Positions 1 to 7,466 of a stretch of DNA of 64,000 bases are shown here, one piece after another. Origin of the DNA: Methylococcaceae bacterium. Lineage in GTDB: Bacteria > Pseudomonadota > Gammaproteobacteria > Methylococcales > Methylomonadaceae. The DNA lies in contig JAUYBL010000034.1 in assembly GCA_030693065.1 (NCBI GenBank), positions 29,285 through 93,284 of the forward strand. Reading direction: 5' to 3'. The translations under genes were made by a program, and so were the position numbers. Every line of letters begins with the position of its first letter. Within the stretch, counting starts at the first letter, position 1. Below the pieces are notes generated by a model that saw only the letters and a list, made by a program, of their open reading frames with translations, had not been told where the DNA came from and made no database searches.

Positions 1-110
1 CCCACCGGGAGAAGGCTGGGATGAGGGAATCAAAATAAGCATTTTTCTTACTTTAGATCCCTCTCACCCTACCCTCTCCTTTATGCCCTATGGGTACACT
101 GGAGAGGGTC
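1..110. repeat. Intergenic REP-like inverted repeat at window edge
   Basis: Two G/C-rich stretches of partly complementary sequence (a gggatgaggg-type arm near 18-27 and a ccctctcaccct-type arm near 59-70) flank an A/T-rich centre. The motif style (ctctccc / gagaggg) is that of short dispersed palindromes in intergenic DNA. No gene is seen here; the element may extend beyond the left edge. Confidence 0.4.
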
Positions 111-141
111 TATTGGGCTTCGCGCTAAATGATTACAAAAA

Positions 142-615
142 TTACTTCTTTTCTTCTGCTTTTGGTTTAGGTGCAGGAATTGCGATTTTGGTCAGCTTGC
201 CGCCTTCTTGTTCGTAATATTGAGCGCCTAAATAACCAGCGACTTTAAAGCCTTTGCTCGCTAATAAATCAGCTGATTTACCAGAACGTCCACTGTGATT
301 TGATACCGTAACAATTGCTCTTTCTTTAGGAATCAACGCCAAACTGTTTTCGAGCTGATCCGCTTGCACACTCAGATAAACAGGAAAGCCACCGATGTTG
401 CTAACTTCATCCGGACGACGTAAATCAATTACCAGCACGCCTTCAGGCTTTGCCAACAGCGCATCAAAATCAGCACGATTTAGTTTTTTAGATGTTGGCT
501 TGTATTGCTCTTGAGCAGCCGGTGCTTCAGGCTTTTTGGCTTCTTCAGCAGCAAAAGCCAGCGGTGCGGCAAAAACGAATAACAGCAACATTGCCAATTT
601 TGATTTTTTTCTCAT
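142..615 (-). CDS. Periplasmic rhodanese-fold protein lacking catalytic cysteine
   Basis: A 157-residue exported protein. Residues 1-22 form a signal peptide (KKSK, then a hydrophobic stretch ending in AFA). Residues about 45-140 match the rhodanese fold: VLVIDLRRPDE is the conserved first strand with its Asp and Arg. The active-site loop that normally reads CRxGxRS is here SNHSGRSGKS, and the protein contains no cysteine at all, so it cannot form the persulfide intermediate of a sulfurtransferase. A structural, binding or regulatory role is more likely. A Lys/Pro/Glu-rich tail ends the protein. The ATG has a GAAGAGATG-like ribosome site upstream. It stands alone, downstream of the TonB-dependent receptor on the same strand. 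Confidence 0.8.
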   Translation of the reverse strand: MRKKSKLAMLLLFVFAAPLAFAAEEAKKPEAPAAQEQYKPTSKKLNRADFDALLAKPEGVLVIDLRRPDEVSNIGGFPVYLSVQADQLENSLALIPKERAIVTVSNHSGRSGKSADLLASKGFKVAGYLGAQYYEQEGGKLTKIAIPAPKPKAEEKK

Positions 616-832
616 CGTTTCATCTCTTCAGTATTAATTAAAAGTTGCGGAGTGCGCGTTGTTACGATACTTCCATAAACTCTAAAGCAGCTATCATGCC
701 AAAAATTAAAAACCAACCATCTTGATATGGAAATCCATTTTTTACACTAGCAACACATTGTTTTTTATAATTATTTTTCTATTCATTTGATTTATTTTTA
801 ACTCGGGTTTTTTACGCTTTAATCCAATTTAC

Positions 833-1087
833 GAAGCTGACTGTTGAAGCAGCAACAGGCCATCATCAGCTGGTGTCGCTAGATAAGCAGAAAGTATCTA
901 TACAAGTAAGAACAGGCCTTGTCTGCGACCACAAACAACCTTCGCTCTCGCGGGCAAGGCCCGCTCCTACATTTAATAGTTTTCGAAATTGACTGTTAAA
1001 GCAGCAACAAGCCATCATCAACCGCTGTCGCTAGATAAGCAGAATATATCCATACAAGTAGGAGCGGGCCTTGCCCGCGACCACAAA
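833..1087. repeat. Tandem 103-bp direct repeat carrying REP palindromes
   Basis: Bases 833-935 and 985-1087 are two copies of the same 103-base unit with scattered substitutions. Both contain tgtcgctagataagcaga and end in a gcgaccacaaa tail. The second copy ends with an intact REP motif (gtaggagcgggccttgcccgcg); the same motif lies inverted between the copies at about 945-970. The remainder of 616-1382 is A/T-rich and shows no gene apart from the terminator at 1097-1129. Confidence 0.75.
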
Positions 1088-1096
1088 TCACCAGGC

Positions 1097-1129
1097 AAAA
1101 AAAAGGCTCAGGAGCAACCTGAGCCTTTT
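1097..1129 (-). terminator. Intrinsic terminator of the TonB-dependent receptor gene
   Basis: A perfect stem GGCTCAGG / CCTGAGCC with a five-base loop is followed, in minus-strand reading, by eight U residues (plus-strand A run at 1097-1104). It lies about 250 bases beyond the receptor stop codon. A shorter T run on the plus strand could make it weakly bidirectional. Confidence 0.85.
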
Positions 1130-1382
1130 CGGCTTACTTGACAATGCTGAAACACACATTGTTTTTAACTTCATCCATGAGCCAACTTAGATCTTATGAT
1201 TAAGGACAACAAAACCCAAAAAGAACGAAAAATACAATAAACACTCTTTATGAATCTAAAACATGCCACACCTAATCACAGACACTTTAAAGCCAGTAAA
1301 CTCTCCAACAAGCGAGCCATCTAACATAAAGCCCGCTTAAAACTGCATCCCTGCCATCACATCCTTGCGATCTTACTGCTCC

Positions 1383-4300
1383 TTAAATTTTACCGCTTAC
1401 CTGAATACCAAACCAACGTGGATAAGCATCAGGCGTGTAAGAAAGCCAGCCTTGATCATGCCTCGTATCATTAAAGAGGTTTTTACCAATCAAACTTAAA
1501 TCCCATATCTTATTTTTAGTGCCGATACCTACAGAAGCATCAGTTCTAGCCCTATCATCTAGCCAACCTGTATAGGATAAACCGTCTGCATTATTAAACT
1601 TGCTCTGGAAGTTAGTGTTAAAGCTGGTGTGGAAATTGAACTTATCAAACACTGGCCGGGTATATTCCGCACCCACGTTAAAGCTCCATTCAGAGGCGCC
1701 CGGTAAGCGCTGCCCACTCATATCAATATATGGTTGTGACAAATAAGCCAATTCGGGTGGCTTAGCTGCATTTTTGTAATCAATATATTTGGCAATATTC
1801 CACGCGCCGTTTAAACGAATCGATAAATTGGGAATAGTGTTGATGACATTATCGATTTCAATACCATACACCCGTGCTTTTTTAACATTGCCTTGGGCTG
1901 CGACATAAGTAGTTGGATTTGGCGTGCCGTTGGCAATATTGGTTTGCGTTGCAAACTCATCTATTACTAATACCGATTGCTGGTAATTATGAATATCCAT
2001 CACATAAGCATCGGCATTAAAAATGACCGACTTATCAACCCAAAAAGACTTCAACCCCAACTCTAAGGCGTGAGTATTTTCTGGTTTAACTTTTTGGGCA
2101 ATACCATTAGTGGCAATTACCGATCCAGATTTTTCACCGTATTGCCACGACAAATAGCCGGTTAGATCTTCGTTAAATTTATAGCTTGGTGTTAATTGTG
2201 CAGTAAACAGCAAATCATCGTAATCACCTTCAACCGCGTTATTCAAGCGACCTAGTTGATTTTGACGAATGGTTTTAGCGTTGGCAACCTGGATTCTTTT
2301 AGCACTATCAGAAACTAAAGTATTGTATGCATCACCGGGGTTTGCTCCAGCATTCACGCCGTAATATCGCTTGGCAATACTATCAGCCAGCTGCAACTGC
2401 TGAACAGAGTTACCAGGCAACAACTTACCGTAGTCTGGATTGGTAATAGTTGCAGTCGGATTTTGCGCTGTCGGTGCTGGTAAAGTTGCCCGTGTATCTG
2501 AAGCAAAGCCACCCGTATTGATGCCACGAACTTTATCAGGGTTAAATGCCGCCCCTATGCCATTATTGGCAATAAGCCGTTCATTTGAAGTAGAGCGATC
2601 TTCCAGAGTAGTACGTAAGCCGGAGGTCAAGGTAAATTGATCGGTAAAATGTAAATCAGTCTCACCAAACAGCGCGCCTGACTGTGTACCAACCGATGTC
2701 CTTTCTTTTACCCGTGCATCTGCTAGCACATCTTTAAGAATTGCCCGACCAGGGCCTGGGTTATTGATAGTTGAACCTGCCAAGGCATTGTATTGACCAT
2801 TAGTTGCAAACCAGGCACCGGCATCAGAGCCCCAGCCAGTTTTTCCGTCAATATCATCCCAGGTCTTAATGGCAAATACGCCCGCTTTATAATCAGCAAA
2901 TCCGCCAGGCTTATTCGCAATCTTTAGCTCTTGAGTCCATTGTCGATATTGCACACCTCCGCCGCCATCAACACTAATATCAAACGGCGTACCTTCGTCA
3001 TTATGGGCATCAAAACTATATTCACGCACACCGGTATTTGACGACAGTACGTGGCTATCAAGATCCCAATCTACATTAATAGACCCACCTTGATTAGATA
3101 CGGTTTGACCTTGATTCTCGTTAAACCAGACCGTTCCTCGGGCTTGACCGCCAATGTAGTCGTTGTAGGAAAAGCCTCTATTTTGGAAGTAATCTCTACC
3201 CGGGGTAAAAGTACTAGAGATTCCATTTTCCTTACCAGTAATTGGATCCGTGGTTCGAGCATAAAATCCAGCTAACTTGGCTCTTGCCTGCGTGCCTGTA
3301 GGATCAACCAAGTTACCGTTGGCAAATTTATAAGGTGAATCATGGTAAAAGGTTAAACCATTTTGCAACTGTGGCTGCTCTGGCTCAAAGTCGGCCGTTA
3401 ACTTTGCAGTTATCGTCGATGTAGGCGTAAACAGTAATTGTGCTCGGCCACTCAACCGGTCTTTGTTATATAAACTGTAGTTACTGTCATGCTCCTGGGT
3501 GTAAAAGCCACGCCCTTTATCGACGATAAAAGATGTTCTAAAAGCCAGTACGTCGTCGATAATCCCGCCGCCCATCGCACCTTGCAAGATAAGTGCTTCA
3601 CGCTCTCCATAGGTTGCAGACAGTTCAGCAGTTGGTGTAAACGTCGGTGCTTTAGATTTTACGTTGACCTTACCAGAGCTGGCACTTAAGCCACCTTCAG
3701 TACCTCTCGGTCCACGCGTTACTTCGACTGATTCCACATCATAAAAACTAAAGTTAGCCAACTGAGATAAGCCATAACTAACGCCATCAACAGTTACGCC
3801 AACGCTTGGATCTTGAGTTTCACTGAATGAGCGCTTACCCAAGCCACGAATAGATAATGACGCGCCACGCGTGTTGTTTTGGTTAAATTGCACGTTGGAT
3901 GCACGGCGGGTAATCGCACCCAAGTCTAATGACAACTCACGCGATAGCTCTTGCCCAGTAACCACAGACACCGATTGGGCAACGTCATGAAGCTTTGCCA
4001 GCTTGGGTCGCGCTTTAACAACCACTTCACCCAGATTATCGGTTTCTGCAGCTTGTTGTTCAGCAACTGTTTCAGTAGGCTCAGCCGTTGCTGCAGTAGG
4101 CTCGGCAAGTGAAGGCTCACCAGCGGCCGGAGCAACTGCGCCCGCAGCGCCAGCTTGCTTAAGTGAATCACGTTCATGTTGCACAGCTTCTAATTGCGCT
4201 TTTAACAGCGCATTTTCTGCTTCTAAATCACTGACAGCTTTGGTGCTTTGTGATTTTTTTGCCGATTTTTTCGGCGCGGCATTAACATCGTGAACGCTAA

Positions 4301-4427
4301 CCAAAGACACACCAACCACCGCAGCGGCGACGCATAATGAAAGTCTTTTTCTTCGACTAACCGCTGCAGGTATATCCTGCCCGCGGCTTACGTCATCTGA
4401 AAAAGGTTCTACCAAGCTTAAATTCAT
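1383..4427 (-). CDS. TonB-dependent outer-membrane receptor with N-terminal coiled coil
   Basis: A 1014-residue outer-membrane transporter. A long N-terminal leader precedes a signal-like hydrophobic segment (about 25-50, ending VNA). Residues about 60-95 are a Lys-rich then heptad-patterned coiled coil (LEAENALLKAQLEAV), followed by an Ala/Glu/Thr-rich linker. The TonB box/plug starts near 131 (LGEVVVKARPK), and the plug carries typical motifs (SIRGLG, DGVSYG, VEVTRGPRGTEGG). The rest is a beta-barrel with a TonB-receptor-like C-terminal region (LSLIGKNLFNDTRHDQGW). The extra coiled coil before the plug is unusual. Start: ATG with GAGGAAATAGGT upstream. Substrate is not evident from sequence; a metal chelate is one possibility, unsupported here. 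Energy could come from the TonB-ExbB-ExbD operon at 12.1-14.2 kb. Confidence 0.92.
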   Translation of the reverse strand: MNLSLVEPFSDDVSRGQDIPAAVSRRKRLSLCVAAAVVGVSLVSVHDVNAAPKKSAKKSQSTKAVSDLEAENALLKAQLEAVQHERDSLKQAGAAGAVAPAAGEPSLAEPTAATAEPTETVAEQQAAETDNLGEVVVKARPKLAKLHDVAQSVSVVTGQELSRELSLDLGAITRRASNVQFNQNNTRGASLSIRGLGKRSFSETQDPSVGVTVDGVSYGLSQLANFSFYDVESVEVTRGPRGTEGGLSASSGKVNVKSKAPTFTPTAELSATYGEREALILQGAMGGGIIDDVLAFRTSFIVDKGRGFYTQEHDSNYSLYNKDRLSGRAQLLFTPTSTITAKLTADFEPEQPQLQNGLTFYHDSPYKFANGNLVDPTGTQARAKLAGFYARTTDPITGKENGISSTFTPGRDYFQNRGFSYNDYIGGQARGTVWFNENQGQTVSNQGGSINVDWDLDSHVLSSNTGVREYSFDAHNDEGTPFDISVDGGGGVQYRQWTQELKIANKPGGFADYKAGVFAIKTWDDIDGKTGWGSDAGAWFATNGQYNALAGSTINNPGPGRAILKDVLADARVKERTSVGTQSGALFGETDLHFTDQFTLTSGLRTTLEDRSTSNERLIANNGIGAAFNPDKVRGINTGGFASDTRATLPAPTAQNPTATITNPDYGKLLPGNSVQQLQLADSIAKRYYGVNAGANPGDAYNTLVSDSAKRIQVANAKTIRQNQLGRLNNAVEGDYDDLLFTAQLTPSYKFNEDLTGYLSWQYGEKSGSVIATNGIAQKVKPENTHALELGLKSFWVDKSVIFNADAYVMDIHNYQQSVLVIDEFATQTNIANGTPNPTTYVAAQGNVKKARVYGIEIDNVINTIPNLSIRLNGAWNIAKYIDYKNAAKPPELAYLSQPYIDMSGQRLPGASEWSFNVGAEYTRPVFDKFNFHTSFNTNFQSKFNNADGLSYTGWLDDRARTDASVGIGTKNKIWDLSLIGKNLFNDTRHDQGWLSYTPDAYPRWFGIQVSGKI

Positions 4428-5080
4428 TACCTATTTCCTCTTAATTTAAAAATTCAAAATCCATCCAACGGCCGTCAAACCGATCAGGTGCGATGTGACA
4501 ATTCCGTTTGCTGTTGGTTAACTGATAAAGCAGTTTTTAAAGCCAGGAGCCACCGCACAGACAGGATTAGTTTTAATTAAGCAAGGCGTGTGCCATCAGT
4601 ATAAATACCTACATTTACCCAAGATGCACCGTAAAAAATTAATCAAAGACATTGATTAATAATCATTTTTTTAAATAAAGAAAAAACAACTTCATTTAAA
4701 AATGGTATAGAAAAACACTTTGTTAGCAAGTTGTATGCTCATTGATACACACCATGTGCTGATGCCATGTCTGCCAATCAACACTTATGAAATATCTAAA
4801 CCTGAGTTATATCGACGAGGGAATTATCTGCAGACACGATCAAGTAAAAAACGCTACATATTGAGCATTTACTTACTATCTGGTGTGAGCTAAATCTGAA
4901 ATGAAGAGTCGTTTGCGGATTTACTTAGCTTGACTGCATTTCGTCAAATTAAGTAAAGAAAGCGGGTAAAGGTTTGTTGGCTTTGCGTACCAGAGTTGAG
5001 GGTTTAAGCCTGGTACACACTCGACAGGTTCGTTATCGCTCATGTGTCGTATCTGAACACATGAGCGAATTTAACTTAAC
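4428..5080. other. Intergenic region upstream of the receptor, no gene seen
   Basis: About 650 bases of A/T-rich DNA with no convincing coding region. It must hold the promoter of the minus-strand receptor gene, but I could not identify one with confidence. The plus-strand string agccaggag near 4540 resembles the start of a B12 box but is in the wrong orientation and lacks the remaining riboswitch elements. Confidence 0.5.
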
Positions 5081-5545
5081 TTATTGATCTTTAATACGAA
5101 TCAAATCGTGGCAAGCTTTGCAAGATTCGCCAACTTTACCGAATTGAGTTTTGATCGCGGCGGTATCGCCAGTAGCGGCAACTTTAGCTAATTCGTTAGC
5201 TGCTTCGTTGAAGGTGTTGGCAACTTTAGTGACTTCTTCTTTTTTCTGAAAGAACTCAGGTTTCAAACGAGTTTCTTTCCAGCCGATGCCATGGTCTGTG
5301 CCTTCACCGTATAACGCACCCAAACCGGAATTAGCCACTGCCGCGATTGCGTTGGCTGCTGCAGCAACGCTGTCTTTGTTGTAGGTTTCAGGATGATCAA
5401 CTACCTGGCTTTTGATTTTGGAAATATTCCATGCTGCGAAGGAATACGCAGACTGCCGCCATCTAATTTGTTCTTCAATTGGGCCCGCAACAGCAGCTGT
5501 CGCTGATGCAGCAATCAAAACGGCAAGGGTTAGTTTTTTTTTCAT
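5081..5545 (-). CDS. Cytochrome c' (periplasmic, four-helix haem protein)
   Basis: A 154-residue protein. Residues 1-20 form a signal peptide ending in AVA. The mature part is alpha-helical and ends with the haem c attachment site CKACH at 142-146, the C-terminal position expected for a cytochrome c'. The segment QIRWRQSAYSFAAWN near the mature N-terminus is typical of the family's first helix. These proteins bind NO and CO at a five-coordinate haem and are linked to nitrosative-stress handling. It is the last gene of a three-gene minus-strand operon, 41 bases after the cytochrome b561 gene, a common pairing in which the b-type membrane protein may exchange electrons with c'. Confidence 0.92.
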   Translation of the reverse strand: MKKKLTLAVLIAASATAAVAGPIEEQIRWRQSAYSFAAWNISKIKSQVVDHPETYNKDSVAAAANAIAAVANSGLGALYGEGTDHGIGWKETRLKPEFFQKKEEVTKVANTFNEAANELAKVAATGDTAAIKTQFGKVGESCKACHDLIRIKDQ

Positions 5546-5586
5546 CTTCTCTTTCCTTTGGTTAGTGTTATAAAAATTATAAAAAA

Positions 5587-6384
5587 TTAAAAACTTGCAG
5601 GTGCTTGCGCGGTTTGTTGTTGCGTTGCTTCCGGTGTCGCTTGATTAGACTGCGATGTGCCGGCAGACGCCCAGGTAACTGAACAACATGGATTGGTTAT
5701 TTTGGTAAGTTGCGGCAGTTGTGTTATGCCACCGGCCGCACCCCATGCCACAGTGCTCGATATAATCAATGACAGAGCAAAACGTATCACACCGGCTTTG
5801 GTAGCCTCGTGCGCTGAAATTGCTTCAGCCAACACTCTGGGGATTTCTTTTTTGCCGGTCAACATAGGCTTAACCAAATTGGTTTTTTTAGCCACGCGGT
5901 AATAGACAATGGCGACCAAATGCAACGCGATTAGACCGAGTAAGACGTTGATTGAGCTGTTGTGCCAACCAGTCAATTTGTCGCTGTCATCCTTATCGAC
6001 GAAATTAAATAAAGGTCCTTGAAAAGCAATATCGTCGTTAGCAAACAAGCCTGTGCCTACCTGCACACCGAGAGTAAGCAATAATCCAATGACAGACAAC
6101 GCGCCGAACGGGTTATGGCCAATGCCTTCCCACTGGCCTTTAACATAAGATTTGACTCGTGAAAAAGTCGGAAAAAAGGTCACAAAACGCGAGTGGGTTG
6201 AGCCTATAAAACCCCAGACAATGCGAAAAACCAGCAGGCCGAGGATAAAAACACCCAAGCGGCCATGCCAGTCGATCCACTCCCCACCCACTTTGGCAGT
6301 GACATAAGCTGCTGCCACTGAGGCAGCAAGCAGCCAGTGAAATAGCCTGTGTGGTAAGTCCCAAAGGTGGATTGTTACTTTCAT
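5587..6384 (-). CDS. Cytochrome b561-domain membrane protein
   Basis: A 265-residue inner-membrane di-haem b protein. The N-terminus HLWDLPHRLFHWLL is the classic start of bacterial cytochrome b561 (the His in PHRLFHW is an axial haem ligand), followed by further helices with WHGRLG and LIALHLVAIVYY supplying other haem histidines. After about residue 200 come a further hydrophobic helix (SLIISSTVAWGA) and a Gln/Ala/Pro-rich tail beyond the usual domain; the tail has a Cys pair (NPCCSV). It likely moves electrons between the quinone pool and periplasmic c-type cytochromes. Operon: 15 bases after the redoxin gene and 41 before cytochrome c'. Confidence 0.9.
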   Translation of the reverse strand: MKVTIHLWDLPHRLFHWLLAASVAAAYVTAKVGGEWIDWHGRLGVFILGLLVFRIVWGFIGSTHSRFVTFFPTFSRVKSYVKGQWEGIGHNPFGALSVIGLLLTLGVQVGTGLFANDDIAFQGPLFNFVDKDDSDKLTGWHNSSINVLLGLIALHLVAIVYYRVAKKTNLVKPMLTGKKEIPRVLAEAISAHEATKAGVIRFALSLIISSTVAWGAAGGITQLPQLTKITNPCCSVTWASAGTSQSNQATPEATQQQTAQAPASF

Positions 6385-6399
6385 TTTGATTAAACCTAT

Positions 6400-7017
6400 T
6401 TAGCTAGAGTATTTAACAGAGCATCCATAAGGCTTGGTACTTGCTTTGGCTACTTTGCGACCCGCTTCAAGATCAGCAAGCGCCGCTTTAACGTAGTTTT
6501 CGGCCTTAGGAATATCGGATTTATCAGCTGACGGAATGCTATCTATGCCGCCTTTGTAAACCAGCACACCTTCAGGATTGATGATGAAAAATTGCGGTGT
6601 ATTGGTTGCTGCATACAATTTGCCAATCACACCGTTCTGGTCTAACACGGTGTTGGTTGGGGTAGCACCGCGATGCTCATTAAGTTTTTTGGCGATTTCA
6701 CCCGTCACATTGCCTTGTTTGTCAGGCGCAGAGGTAATTACTTGCAGCCAAACGATGCCTTTAGCCACAGCCTCTTTTTGTAAATCCGGAATATTGCCGC
6801 TTTCATAATGTTTCACGACAAATGGACATTCATGATTGGTCCATTCCAACACTACGGTTTTGCCGCGTAAGTCGGCCAGGTTAATGGTGCTGCCATCAGC
6901 CGCGGCGCCGGAAAACACCGGGGCTGGTTTATCCACTACTGGTTCAGCGACTGCAGTGGCTGTGAGAGCTAAGGCAACACTCACTAATGCGAATTTATAA
7001 AGTCGATGTAACAACAT
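6400..7017 (-). CDS. Periplasmic thioredoxin-fold (redoxin, PRX-like) protein
   Basis: A 205-residue exported redoxin. The ATG at 7017 was chosen because GGAG lies seven bases upstream and the protein then begins with a normal signal peptide (LYKFALVSVALALTATAVA). A longer open frame reaches 7158, but that part has no signal character and covers leader hairpins. The thioredoxin fold shows as KTVVLEWTNHECPF, with a single Cys (C64) in a CPF motif instead of CxxC, and TNTPQFFIINPEG gives the cis-Pro. A second Cys (C199) lies in a conserved-looking PYGCSVKY tail and may resolve C64. It is the first gene of the operon with cytochromes b561 and c'. Confidence 0.85.
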   Translation of the reverse strand: MLLHRLYKFALVSVALALTATAVAEPVVDKPAPVFSGAAADGSTINLADLRGKTVVLEWTNHECPFVVKHYESGNIPDLQKEAVAKGIVWLQVITSAPDKQGNVTGEIAKKLNEHRGATPTNTVLDQNGVIGKLYAATNTPQFFIINPEGVLVYKGGIDSIPSADKSDIPKAENYVKAALADLEAGRKVAKASTKPYGCSVKYSS

Positions 7018-7044
7018 AGTAGGCTCCGTCATTAAATAAAAAGC

Positions 7045-7115
7045 CTTGCAACCAAGCTGGTTGCAAGTGCCCGTAAAATTAAAAAGGCAGGAAATTGATC
7101 CATCGCATTCCTGCC
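7045..7115 (-). promoter_or_regulatory. Two tandem terminator-like hairpins in the redoxin leader
   Basis: Read on the minus strand, an 8-bp stem (ggcaggaa / ttcctgcc, 7086-7115) is followed by five U residues. A second, perfect 9-bp palindrome (cttgcaacc / ggttgcaag, 7045-7067) is followed by GGC and another U run just before the ribosome site. Both lie 30-100 bases before the start codon. They could attenuate transcription; alternatively the palindrome is an operator, since its half site gttgcaacc recurs near 7231-7239. Confidence 0.45.
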
Positions 7116-7273
7116 AAACTTGGTCCTTCAACTGCGAATCAGCCCCCCAGCATCTCAACAGTTTTTAATCACTGTTGATTCTGCCTAACCTGCTGCTTCG
7201 CTTCCTTTAGTAAAGAGATGGCAAGTCCGTTGCAACCTCCTTATTCTGTAACTGTTGTAACTATTCATAGAAA

Positions 7274-7400
7274 AAATCAATAAGTAGGATGTGCCGACGT
7301 AAGGAGGCGCATCGGTAGAGAGTCGATGCGCTTCGCTACCGCTCAGCACATCCTACATACTTATTGATTTCGTTCGTGGTGAGCTTGTCGAACCATGAGC
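7274..7400. repeat. Long imperfect palindrome and REP-like hairpin
   Basis: Bases 7274-7370 form a near-perfect inverted repeat: the arm aaatcaataagtaggatgtgc pairs with its reverse complement, which carries a four-base insertion, around a G/C-rich centre. A second smaller hairpin (gttcg...cgaac) follows to about 7400. The rest of 7018-7466 is the redoxin leader and the DsbD 3' side; no gene is seen. Confidence 0.7.
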
Positions 7401-7466
7401 GGAATCGATTTGTTCAGTGATTCCTTAGGAATCGCGATAAACAGTTTTAAAATCATTTGTTATTTT

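Noticed and set aside
4535..4560. Possible cobalamin riboswitch (B12-box-like agccaggag) upstream of the receptor
   Set aside because: The string is on the plus strand, opposite to the receptor gene, and the remaining conserved riboswitch elements are missing.
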